Shown here piece by piece: positions 44,856-56,600 of a DNA stretch of 64,000 nucleotides (positions are counted from its first letter, which is position 1; the number at the start of each line of letters is the position of its first letter). This DNA comes from Rhodococcus sp. IEGM 1409. GTDB lineage: Bacteria > Actinomycetota > Actinomycetes > Mycobacteriales > Mycobacteriaceae. The stretch covers positions 277,412 to 341,411 of the forward strand of contig NZ_JASHKN010000004.1 in the NCBI RefSeq assembly GCF_030056735.1. Direction: 5' to 3'. Made by a program: the position numbers and the translations under genes. The notes beneath the pieces are model-generated. The model did no database searches. It was not told the DNA's origin and saw nothing but the letters and a program-made list of their open reading frames with translations.

Positions 44856-45317
44856 GTCGTCGATCAGATGCATCGCAGCTTCCTCTGCCGACGCTGCGCC
44901 GCCGTCGATTCCGACGTCTCCTGCAATGAGTTCGCTTTCCTCGTCCTCGTATCGGCCCTCGTCTTCGGCAACGAGACGCCCGACGCGGCGGTTACCCACT
45001 TCGTCACCGTTCGGGAATTCTTCTTCCCGTTCGAATTCGTCGGCATCGGCCGGATCCTTCAGCGGATCACCCAGCGACGCGTACGGATCGGGTTCTTCCT
45101 CGGCCAGGCGCTCGTCGAGGGTCTCCCCCGCTGATTCCTCGCTGCCTGTCAGCCCGTGGGCATCAAGTCCCAGTGGGCGTTCCGGTGGGGAGATTCCCTC
45201 GTCGAGAATGTCGTCGACGCCTCGATCGATCAGAGTGTCTTCGGGTTGAAGCTGGTCGTCGGGATCGAGACTGTAATCGCCATTGCCGGCCGCGCCGGTG
45301 TCATCCGTGTCGCTCAT
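44844..45317 (-). CDS. DUF5709 family acidic protein
   Basis: A 157-residue, very acidic protein (about one third Asp/Glu). The N-terminal motif YSLDPDDQLQPEDTLIDRGVDDILDEGISPPERPLG and the central EEEPDPYASLGDP/NRRVGRLVAEDEGR segments match the actinobacterial DUF5709 family. The family's function is unknown. The composition suggests an intrinsically disordered, soluble protein; there is no membrane segment. It lies between a diguanylate cyclase and a secreted lipase and shares no obvious regulation with either. Confidence 0.85.
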   Translation of the reverse strand: MSDTDDTGAAGNGDYSLDPDDQLQPEDTLIDRGVDDILDEGISPPERPLGLDAHGLTGSEESAGETLDERLAEEEPDPYASLGDPLKDPADADEFEREEEFPNGDEVGNRRVGRLVAEDEGRYEDEESELIAGDVGIDGGAASAEEAAMHLIDDSED

Positions 45318-45390
45318 ACACTCAACGATGCCACGGGCACACAGAGTTGGCCACGTGCCGCGCCTGCTCGATACATCACGCCGGAGATCT

Positions 45391-46602
45391 TCAGCACGAC
45401 CGTGGCGCGGGCACTCCGTCGAATCTGTCCTGTAGATACTCGAATGCAGTGGGCAGACCGAGGACCGCGGTGGTGAGGTGGTCAGGGCTGGGGAACAGTT
45501 GGGATTGAATCGTTGCTCCCGCGGCGCAGTACCTCGAAATGGTGTTGACCACCGAGTCGATGGGAATCAGCACGTCGTCGGGCGTGTGCCATTCGAACAC
45601 GGGGGCGGTCGGCACTCCTGGATAGAGTTCGACACTGTTGTCGTCCATCACCTTTCGCACTTCAGGACTGGACAACAGGGAAGTCGACGTCGACACCTGG
45701 GAAGCGCTGCGCCCGGCGCCGACTCTCAGAATGTCGTTGGTGCAGGCGTTGGTGAGTTCGGACCGCATCGACCGACCGAGGTCGTTGAGTTGGTTACTGA
45801 GCGGCAAGAGGTCGGGATACTCCCGCTCGAGGCCCATCGCTGCGGCAAAGGCGAGTCCGAATGCCGGGTGTGGATCTTGCCCGAGTCCGTTGGCCATCTT
45901 GGCTAGATTCATCGGAACGCCGCCTTCGGCAACACCGACGAGGTTGACCTCGGGTGCGTAGGTCGGCGCCAGCGCCGCTGCCCACGCGGTGGCCATACCA
46001 CCACCGGAGTATCCGGCGATGCCGACTGGGCTGGTGCCGCTACGCAATTCGGGGATTTTCTGGACGGCGCGTATGCCGTCGAGCGTGATCTGTCCCCCGA
46101 GTCGTGCGGCGCCGTATGCGCTGTTGGGTCCGAGATGGTCGGGAAGCGCGATAGTCCATCCACGCTGCAGAGCGACGTTGAGGATGGGTGCTTCACGGAT
46201 GACGATGTTGGGATCCGATGCGTAGAGCGCGCGCGATGGCGCACAACCTGTTCCGAGTGCGTTGACGATGTGCTGATAGGAGAGCAAGGGGCCGTCTTGC
46301 GCTTGATTCGGAGGGACCAGGATAGTGCTGACCGCGGCAATCGGCTTGTTCTCGGAGTTCGTGGACCGATAACTGACCTGCCAGATCGCGACGCCCGGAA
46401 AAGTCATCAGATCGGGGGCTCGCCGTACGGAGATCGGCGTGCCGGCACTCCCCTCGGCTGCTGCTTGCGAATAGAACGGGTCCGGGTCCGGTGCCGGATA
46501 CGCGGGATCTGCCTGTGCAGTCCACCCGGAGAGCAGTGTGGCGGTCAGCGCGGCGGCAGTCAGCATCGATCCGGTAAACACGCGTTTGGTTCGTAGATTC
46601 AA
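45391..46602 (-). CDS. Secreted lipase (LIP-family alpha/beta hydrolase)
   Basis: TTG 46602 with GAGGGG six bases upstream is the preferred start; ATG 46626 is possible but has only a weak site. An N-terminal signal peptide is visible (RTKRVFTGSMLTAAALTATLLSGWTAQADPAYP, cleavage probably after QADP or near). The LIP-family lipase (PF03583 type) core has the nucleophile in GIAGYSGGGMATAWAAAL, an Asp in WHTPDDVLIPIDSV and the His in FPSPDHLTTAVLG. The substrate is probably triacylglycerols or related esters in the envelope or medium. It starts 74 bp after the NRPS stop on the same strand, so read-through from the NRPS gene is possible. Confidence 0.92.
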   Translation of the reverse strand: MNLRTKRVFTGSMLTAAALTATLLSGWTAQADPAYPAPDPDPFYSQAAAEGSAGTPISVRRAPDLMTFPGVAIWQVSYRSTNSENKPIAAVSTILVPPNQAQDGPLLSYQHIVNALGTGCAPSRALYASDPNIVIREAPILNVALQRGWTIALPDHLGPNSAYGAARLGGQITLDGIRAVQKIPELRSGTSPVGIAGYSGGGMATAWAAALAPTYAPEVNLVGVAEGGVPMNLAKMANGLGQDPHPAFGLAFAAAMGLEREYPDLLPLSNQLNDLGRSMRSELTNACTNDILRVGAGRSASQVSTSTSLLSSPEVRKVMDDNSVELYPGVPTAPVFEWHTPDDVLIPIDSVVNTISRYCAAGATIQSQLFPSPDHLTTAVLGLPTAFEYLQDRFDGVPAPRSC

Positions 46603-46676
46603 CGTTTTCCCCTCGTCCGGACCCATGCGAGATCCATCACCCTGTATGTTTCACTCATACCCATGTCGAACCTGGT

Positions 46677-49600
46677 TTAGACACCCCACTGAGCGATAAC
46701 TTCTCGCAATCGTACAGCTATGGTCATTGCCGGTACCGGTTCGATCATCTGGTTGTGTTCGCAGTCGACTTCGACGACGCGGATGTCTCCGGCCACAAAA
46801 TGGCGCCATTCGGCCACATCGTGTCCGTTTTCGGTAGATCTTCCGGCTACGAAGAACTCGATGTCTCCAGCGTGAACAGGCGGTTGGTGCTGATTCGTCA
46901 ACTCGACGGAGTGGGAGTAACCGCGACTGATCCGCGCTAGATGCTCCGCTTCGATGCCGATCCCGGCCCCCAGGGTCCGCTCCAGCAATTTCGCCGCTTC
47001 TTCGAAAGTCTCGACTGTCTTGGATCCCGCAGGCATCGCGAGCCCCGCCAGTAGTTCGGAGACCGAGAGTTCTGCGGGCTGATCGGAATCCGACGACGGA
47101 TAACTGTCGAGGATCGACAGCGTTACGTCACGTCCGCTCCGAGTGAGACTGTGCGCCACGGCGTGTGCGATGACACCGCCGAGCGACCAGCCGGCCAGAT
47201 GGATCGGGCCGGTCGATGTCACGGCTGCAATGCGATTCGCGTAGTCGTCGGCGAGTTCGGTCAGCGAGTCGAAGCTGGGCCCGCCGCTCAGTGACGGTAG
47301 CTGAAGACCGTATACGGGTTGATCCAGCTCGAGATGTTTGACGAATTCCGCATAACCCCAGGACAATCCGATACCCGGATGGACGAAGAACAGTGGTGCA
47401 CGATCGGATCCGGCGCGCAGCGTGATCATCGGGGCGAGCAGATCCGACGAGTCGTCCGGCGAGTGTGCGTCCATTCCGTCGGCCGCCCGTGCGACACCGG
47501 CAGGCGTCGGATCCAGGAACAGTGCCTGCAACGGCACTCGTAGCCCGAGACGCTTCTCGAGTTCGATGGTGATTCGAGTCGCCACGATCGACGTTCCACC
47601 CAGTTCGAAGAAGTCGTCGTCGACGCCGATGTGCTCATGACCGAGCACGGTCTCGAAGACGTCGACCACAGTTCGTTCGGTGCCATTGGTCGGCGGTGCG
47701 TATGGGACCGTACGACGCTCGAAGCTCGGCGTCGGCAGTGCTTTGCGGTCCAGCTTGCCGACCGGTGTCACCGGAATTCGGTCGACGACAACGATCGCGC
47801 CGGGAACCATGTGCGCGGGCAGGCGAGAAGACAGGTGGCGTCGGAGCTCCCAGTCGTCGACGGTCTGTCCGTCCACGGGCTGGATGTAGGAGGCGATCAT
47901 CGTCTCCCCCGACGGCGCTTCGTGCCCGAGAGTCGCGGCGAAGTAGACGGAGGGGTGTGCCATCAGGACAGAGTCGATTTCGCCGAGCTCGATGCGGAAT
48001 CCGCGGACCTTGATCTGGAAATCGCTGCGGCCCAGGTATTCGAGGGTGCTGTCGGAGCGCCAGCGCACCAGGTCGCCCGTGCGGTACATCCGCTGGCCTG
48101 GTTCACCGAACGGATCGGCGACAAATCGGTCGGCGGTGAGGTCGGGACGATTGTGGTAGCCGCGGGCGAGTCCGGGGCCGGTCACGTACAGCTCCCCGAT
48201 GACTCCTACTGGTACGGGCTTGAGGTGCCCGTCGAGGACCAGGCCGGCAAAGCCGATGGCCGGACGACCGATGTTGATTTCCTTGCCCGGCCGCATGGGT
48301 TCACTGACGCTGGCCTGGATCGTGGATTCAGTAGGTCCGTATCCGTTGAACATGCGACGGTCTCGACCCCAGATGTCCACGAGTTCGGGTGGGCAGGCTT
48401 CGCCACCGACTGCGAGCACGCGGAGTTCGGGCAGCGCGGAGCTTTCGATGGAGCTGAGCGCGGTCGGCGTGATGAACGCGTGTGAGACGTGTTCTTCGGC
48501 AAAGATGTCGGCCAACTCGGATCCGCCGAAGACCGTGGGTGGGATGACGACCAAGCAGGCTCCGCTGCCGAACGCCATCATGAGTTCGAAGACCGAGGCG
48601 TCGAAGCTCGGTGATGCCAGGTGCGAGATCCGCGAGTAGGGCTGGACGTTGAATCTCTGATGTTCTTCGGCGTTGAGGTTGGACAACCCGAGGTGGGTGA
48701 CGATGACGCCCTTCGGCTTCCCGGTCGAACCCGACGTGTAGATCAGGTACGCGGGATGCCCGTGATGCAGAGGGATCGCACGGTCACGATCGGTGATCGC
48801 GGCGACGCTCTGGCCGTCGATCTCCTCGACGGTCTCCGCTTCATCGAGGACCATCCACTCGACCGTGTCGGGAAGTTGACTGCGGTGAGCGTCGTCGGTG
48901 ATGCCGAGTACGGCCCGTGAATCGTCGAGCATGTGGTTGATGCGGTCGTCGGGATAATTCGGGTCGACGGGCAAGAATGCCGCCCCGGTCTTCGTGACCG
49001 CCCAGATGGCGACGATCTCCGCGGCGGACCGCGGCAGACCCAAGGCCACAAAATCTTCGGGTCCGACACCTCGCCGGCACAGCGCTCGCGCCAGCTTCGT
49101 CGATTCCTCGTCGAGTTCGCGGTAGGTCATCGACCTCTCGCGACTCGAGAGGGCTGGGGCATCCGGGTTCGAGGCGACTGCTTCGGCGAGGATCTCCGGC
49201 CACACCCGCGCGCGAGTTGCGGCTGCACCGGATGCCGGCACCAGGGCTGCTGTTTCGTCGGCGGCGAGGATGCCGATGTCGGCGATACGTGTTGCAGGTT
49301 CACGTCCGACGGCGTCGAGGATCAGGCGAAGTCGGTCGGCAAACCGCCGAATGGTGCCGGGTTCGAAGAGATCCGTCGCGAAGTCGAAGGCGGCGGACAT
49401 CCCGGCAGGGGCGCCGGACTCGTCGAACTTCTCGTCGACGATCAGTTCGAGGTCTTCCTTCGCGAATTTGGTTTCCACGGTCAGTCCGTCGATGTCGAGG
49501 CCGGGTAGGTGGAAGTGTGCGGGTTCGTTGTTCTGAAGTTCGAGCGCTACTTGGAACAGCGGTGAGTACGACGTGGATCTCGTCGGGTTGATCACGTCGA

Positions 49601-50639
49601 CGAGCCGTTCGAAAGGTAGATCAGAGTTCTGGAATGCGGCCAGATCGATTTCGCGGATGTGTTCCACCAGTTCGGCAAACGTGATGTCGGGATCGACGCT
49701 GGTTCGCAGGACCAGCGTGTTGACGAACATCCCGACGAGGTGGTCGAGCGCTGCCTGACCGCGGCCGGCGATCGGTGTGCCGATGGTGACCTCGTCTGCG
49801 CCGGACAGCTTCGACATCAGCACGGCCAGTGCGCCGTGCAGTGCCATGAACATCGTGACACCGTGGGACCTGGACAGGTCCGCGAGCGCGCGGTGGGTGT
49901 TCGCGTCGATGTCGAAGGTGAATCGGTCACCGTGGAAGGTCTGTTGCACGGGCCGCGGGTGGTCTGTGGGCAGAGCGATGACATCGTCGAGTCCGGCGAG
50001 TTGCTCACTCCAGTAGTGCAATTGACGGCTGATGACAGATTCCGGATCGTCTTCCGATCCGAGGACCTGATGCTGCCACAACGTGAAGTCCGCGTACTGC
50101 ACTTCGAGTGGTGCCCACGTGGGCTCGGTCCCGGCCGTACGCGCCAGATAGGCCGCCATCACGTCACGTGCGAGCGGCGCCATCGACGAACCGTCGGCGC
50201 AGATGTGGTGGACGACGACAAACAGAATGTGAACGGGTTCGTCGGCGTCGAGTCGGAAGAGTGCCACGCGCAGCGGCAAGTCGACTGACACGTCGAAGCC
50301 GGTGGTGGCGAGTCGTTGCATGCGCTCTGCGAGTTCGTGCTCCCCCAATGTCATTTCACGGACTGGTGGTATTGCCTCGTCGGCGGTGAGCACATTCTGA
50401 ATCGGATCGCCGCCGACTGCGGGAAACACCGTCCGCAGGGTTTCGTGCCGCTCGACGACGTCGGCGATCGCCTGTTGCATGGCGGTGACGTCGAGGTCAC
50501 CGGTAAGGCGAACAGCCAGTGGGATGTTGTACGCAGCTGAGCGTGTGTCGAATTGGTTCAGGAACCACATGCGCTTCTGCGCCAACGAGAGCGGGACGTT
50601 GCCGTCGCGCTCCATGGGAGTGAGCGGCACGGTGCCGAC
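46677..50639 (-). other. NRPS module 5 and release: C(LCL)-A-T-TE
   Basis: The condensation domain has VVHHICADGSSMAPL. The pocket read by eye is D-A-F-F-A-G-G-I-Q-K, not matched; small-to-medium neutral residues are possible. The carrier is FFELGGTSIVA. The thioesterase (from about 47450 to the stop) has GWSLGG with the nucleophile Ser (about 47185), ILDSYP with the Asp and VDCEHNQM with the His, so the peptide is released by hydrolysis or cyclisation. Confidence 0.88.
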
Positions 50640-53600
50640 GGCAGTGACAGCGTTGGAAAGCCGCTCGGCGAGCTGGGCGGTCGTCGGTGCTTCGAACAAC
50701 ACGCGTACCCCGACGTCGATGTTCAGGGCGGAGTTGAGCCGCGAGACGACGCGAGTGGCGATCAGCGAGTTGCCGCCGAGTTCGAAGAAGTTGTCGTCCA
50801 TGCCTACTCGCTCGACGCCGAGTACATCGATGAAAGCATCGGCTATCCGGCGTTCGAGGCTGGTACCGGGGGCCCGGAATTCCACAGCGGTCCCGGTGAA
50901 CTCCGGGGTCGGCAACGCCTGTCGATCGAGCTTGCCGACCGCGGTGCGAGGGAGCTCGTCGACGATCATGATGCTCGCCGGAACCATGTGCGACGGAACA
51001 CGTCCGGCAAGGTGCGCGGTGATCTCTGTACCTGTCAGCGTCGATCCTTCCCCGACAGTGAGGTAGGACGCGAGGACAGTTGCTCCGGCCGGTCCGTCGA
51101 CGCCGAGGGTCACGCAGTTCGTGACAGTCGCCATTGCGGTGATCTGGGCGTCCACCTCGCCGAGTTCGATACGGAATCCGCGAATCTTGACCTGGAAGTC
51201 GCTGCGCCCTACGTATTCGATGGTGTGATCGCTTCGCCAGGAGGCGATGTCCCCGGTGCGGTACATCCGGTCACCTGGCTTGCCGAAGGGGTCGGCGACA
51301 AATCGCTCACTGGTCAGGCCGGGACGCCGGTGGTATCCGCGAGCCAGGCCGATACCGGCGATGTACAGCTCACCGGGAGCTCCGACGGGTACCGGTTGCA
51401 GGCGCGAATCGAGGATCATCTCGTGCACACCGCGGATCGGGCCACCGATAGTGATGGGTGCGCCCACCGTCATGGGTTCGCTGATGTCTGCCATGACGGT
51501 TGTCTCGGTCGGGCCGTAGGCGTTGACGAATTCTCGTCCAGGAGCCCACAGACCGACGAGGTGCGGTGGTAGAGCCTCTCCCCCGACGACGACGTGCCGG
51601 AATTCGTCCAGGCCGGCCGGGTCGACGGTAGCGAGTGCCGCCGTGGTGACGAACGCATGGGTGACGTGTTCGCGGCGGATCAGACTTGCCAGTTCGGCTC
51701 CGCCGTAGATGTCGGTCGGGACGATCACCATGGTTGCTCCGACACCGAATGCTTGCAGGTACTCGAAGATGGCTCCGTCGAAGCTGGGGGTGGCGAAGTG
51801 CAGGGTCCGAGAGTGGTGATCGGCGTGGAATCGACGTTGCTGATCGAGCGCGAAACTGTCGAGTCCTGTGTGGGTGACCACTACTCCCTTGGGTCGTCCG
51901 GTGGATCCCGAGGTGTAGACCACGTAGGCGGCGTTGTCCATGACCACCGGTGCGGGCCGTTCGTCCTGGGCGATCGGCAGGGTGCAACTGGTGGCGACGT
52001 CATCGTCGAAGGCTTCTTCTCCGAGCACCAGCCAGGACACGATCGGCGGCAGTGTCTCGATGGCGTCGATGACGGTCAACCCGAACAGCACTTCGGAATC
52101 GCTGAGCATGTGTTCGATTCGGTCGGCCGGATAGGTGGGGTCGACGGGGACAAAAGCTGCGCCGGTCTTGGCGACCGCCCAGACCGCGAGAACCGATTCG
52201 ATGGACCGTTCGATGCCGATGGCAACCGACGTTTCGGGTCCGGCGCCGCGGCGGATCATGGCTCTGGCCAACTGGTTCGAGCGCCGGTCGAGTTCGGCGT
52301 AGGTCATGGAGCGGCCACCGGCCGAGAGCGCGATGCGGTCGGGATATGTGGCGGAAACGTCGGCGAGTATCTCCGGGAGGGTTCGAGCGGAGCGACCCGG
52401 GGATCCGAAGACCGGCGCAAGATCGCGGCTTTCGAACTCCGTGAGAACCTGCAGACGGGCCAGCGGCTGATCCGGTGCCGAGGCCAGATGTTCGAGGACG
52501 ATGCCCACGCGCTCGGTGATCTTCGCGACTTCGCGGGCCGAAAAGTGTGTGGGCAAGTACTCCATCTTCAAGTTGAGCGTGTGACTTTCCGAAGCGACCA
52601 CGGCGATCGGGTAGTGCGCCGAGTCGCGTCCGTCGATGCCGAGAACGTGCATTCCCGCGATGTCGGTCTCGGCGGTCAGGGCTGCCTCGTCGACGGGGTA
52701 CGACTCGAACACCGTCAGTGTGTCGAAGGATCCTGCGGCGCCGACGGCTCCCGCGATGTCCGACAGGCCGATGTGGTGGTGGTCGAGCAGTGACGCTTGC
52801 TCGGATTGGATGCGAATGGCCAGTTCCGCGAGGGTTTCTCGGGCGTCGAGGCGGACTCGCACGGGGACGGTGTTGATGAACAGGCCGACTATCGATTCCA
52901 CGCCTGACACCTGGGGTGGGCGTCCTGACACGGTTCCGCCGAAGACGACGTCGTCGCGGCCGAGGAGTTCGGCGAGCACGATTCCCCAGGCCACCTGGAC
53001 CAAGGTCGCCATGGTCAGACCGCGGCTTCGCGCGAATGCCCGAAGAGTCTCGGCTCGTTCGGTCGGCAGTGAGTACGAGTGAATGTCACTAGCCACGGTT
53101 TCGGCGGCGGTGCCCGCTTGCGATAGGTGGGTGGATGTATCGACGCCTCGTAGCGCTTCCTGCCACGCCCGAAGCGAAGTTTCGGGTTCCTGCTTCGAGA
53201 TCCAGGTGAGGTAGTCGCGATACGACTGAACTCTGGGCAGAATCTCGGGGTCGCCGTCAGTTGCGTAGAGAGTCAGCAGGTCTCGAAGCAACAGCGGGGT
53301 GGACCAGCCGTCGAGCAGGATGTGATGGTTCGTCACGACGAAGCGTGCCGCGTCCGGTCCGATTCGCACGAGCATGAACCGGATCAGTGGGGCTGTTTCC
53401 ATGTCGAAACGCTCAGCGCGATCACTCTCGAGCAGCTGAGCGAACGCGAGTTCGCTGTCTTCGGCCCCGGACAAGTCGATTTCGGTCCAGCTGATCTCGA
53501 CTCCGGACCGGATCACTTGCAGCGCCCGACCTCCCGGCGCGGAGACAAATCCCGCACGCAGGCTCGGATGACGATCAACCAAGGCCTGCGCGGCATGGCG

Positions 53601-56600
53601 CAATCGCGGCGCCTCCACCCGTCCCCCGAGTTCGAGGGTCAGTTGCACCATGTACGGATCGATTTCCGTTTCGTCGAACTGGGCGTGGAAGAGCATGCCC
53701 GATTGCAGAGGTGACAGTGACCAGATGTCGGTCAGGTCGGGGAATCTGCGCTCGAGCTGTTCGATGCTCTGTTGATCCGCGGTGACGAGATCGAGATCGG
53801 TGGGCGTGAGCTCACGCTCGGAGTGTTCGTCGACGTACGAACTCAGCGCGCCGAGTGCACGGGCCCAGAGCTCCGCCAGTTCGGTGACTTCAGCCTCGCT
53901 GAGAATGCCGCGGGGGAAGGACCAGGTAGCGCGCAGGATCGGACCGTGTGCGGTGTCGGTGGTGACGGCGTTGATGTCGAGTACCGACGCGGCAGCAAGC
54001 TCTCCGCTGTGCGCTTCGTCGAGGGTCACTTCGGAGATCGGCAGCCACGGCACTTCGCCGTGCTCGGGATCCGAGCCGGCAAAACGTCCGAGGTAGTTGA
54101 ACGAGATCTGCGGCGTAGGCAGCTTCCGCAGTTCTTCGTTTCGATCGAGGTACTTCAGCATGCCGAAACCGATTCCGTTGTCCGGAATGTCGAGCAACGT
54201 TTCCTTGACGAGCTTCACCGCCGAGGCCGCGGTTGTTCCACCGGACAGCGCATCGACGACGTTGAGCCCGGTCAGGTCGATCCGCACCGGGAACAAGGTG
54301 GTGAACCAGCCGACCGTGCGCGAGAGGTCGGCACCCGGTGCTGCGTTCTCCTCGCGGCCGTGCCCTTCGAGGTTGAGAAGCACTTCCCCGCTGCGCTGTC
54401 CGCGCGATCGACGCCAGGCGGTGACGGCAATCGCGAGAGCTGCGAGCAACCCGTCGTTCACCGAGCCCCCGAAATGTCGAGGCACCGTCGAGATGATGTT
54501 CTCGGTCACCGAGGTCGGAACGTCGACGCTGACGCGGTCGACAGTTGAACCGATGTCTACGGCAGGGTCGAGCACGCGTGTCCCGAGCAGTGGCTCGTCG
54601 GCCCGCATCCTCGACCACAATTGGACCTCGTCGCGTCGATCCGCGGCGGTCTCGGCAAGGGCGGTCGCCCAACGCCGTATCGACGTTCCGCCGGGCGGAA
54701 GCATCGGCGATTCGCCGTCGAACGCCGAGGCGTATGCGGTGACCAAGCCGGGGACGAGCATTCGCCAGGACACACCGTCGACCGCGAGGTGATGAAGGAC
54801 CAGGAGCAACCGGCCGGCCTCGGCCTGGTTGCCGTTCGCGCTGACGGGATCCAACCAGACTGCGCTGATCATCTTTCCGTGCTCGGGAGCGAGACGGCTG
54901 GACGCGTCCTGCATCGCGGCTTCTGCGGCGCGCAGGAAATCTTCGCCACTGGTGGACACGATGGAGGTTCGGCGCAGGACATCGGAGGCGGCGACGCTGC
55001 CGGGTTCGCGGATCTCGAGTTGGTGAGTCGCGGTGTCCAGACGCGCCCGCAGTACGTCGTGGCGATCGAGGATCGTTTGCAGTGCGCGCTCCAGCGCGGG
55101 GCCGGAGACATCCGCGGGCAGTGCGATCAGGGCACTCTGGCTGTAACTGCGGATCATGCTCAGGTCACCGCGACTGCGTTCGACGAGCCACTCCATAATC
55201 GGAGTGAGCGGTAGGGTGCCGACTCCCCCGCCCGGTAGCTCCGTGAGAACCGGTGCAGCTTCCGCTGATTCGACGAGGAGGACCTTGGTGAGTCCGGCAA
55301 CCGTCTTCGCTTCGAAGACGTCCCGCGGAGTGAAGATGAGGCCTGCGGACTTCGCCCGTGAGACGAGTTGGATCGACATGATCGAATCGCCGCCGAGGCC
55401 GAAGAAGGAATCGTCCACTCCGATACTGCCCCGCCCCAGCACTTCCGCGAACAGGTCCGCGAGGACCGCCTCGGTAGCGGTGGCTGGTGCCCGCGTCGTC
55501 TCCGTTGTTCCGATCACGGCGAAGTCCGGTGCCGGGAGGCTGCGTCGGTCGAGCTTTCCGTTGACGGTCAGTGGAAGTGATTCGAGGACGACGATAGCGG
55601 TGGGCACCATGTACTCCGCGAGTTCAGCGGAGACGAAGTCGGTAACCGTCGCGGAATCGACGGCACTGCCTGTTTCGGCAACTACGTACCCGACGATCCG
55701 CGGTGAGGCTCCGTCGGTACGTACGAGCGCCACTGAGGCCGCGACGCCGGGGCAGCGGAGCATTGCGGCTTCGATCTCTCCGAGTTCGATGCGGAAACCA
55801 CGCACCTTCACCTGGAAATCACTACGGCCCACGTACTCCAACTGCCCCGCGTCGTTCCACCTCGCCAGGTCCCCGCTCCGATACATTCGATCCCCCGAAC
55901 TACCGAATGGATCGGGAAGGAACCGCACCGAAGTCAATGCGGGTTTCCCGAGGTATCCCCGAGTCACCTGGTCACCGGCGACGTACATTTCGCCGACCAC
56001 GCCTGGTGGTACCAGGTTCAGTCGCCGATCGAGTACGTAGACGGACAATCCTGGTACCGCTCGCCCGATGATGCTCGCCGATGCGTGCTCACTGTCGTTG
56101 CGGTCGAGCCCGATTCGACTGACGTGCACTGTCGTTTCGGTGATCCCGTACATGTTGACCAGCGTCGGCGCCGTGTCGGTGCGCCGGTCGTACCACTTGC
56201 GCAATTGCCCGAGATCGAGCGCTTCTCCACCGAAGACGACGTAACGCAGGGCAAGGTCGGGTTCCGTGCCGTTCGGTGTGTACGCGCGGTCGGCTTCGGC
56301 GAGTTGGTAGAAGGCGGTGGGTGTTTGGTTCAGCACCGTCACTCGCTCGCGGCGGAGCAGTTCGTGGAACATGTCCGGCGATCTGGTTGTGTAGTAGTCG
56401 ACGACGACCAACCGGCCACCGTGCAGCAGCGGACCCCACAGTTCCCAGACGGAGAAGTCGAATGCGTACGAGTGGAACATCGTCCACACGTCCGTGTCGT
56501 CGAACCCGAACGTCGGAGACGTGTTGTCCATCAGAGTCATGACGTTTCGGTGGCTGACCTGGACACCTTTGGGGCGCCCGGTGGATCCGGACGTGTAGAT

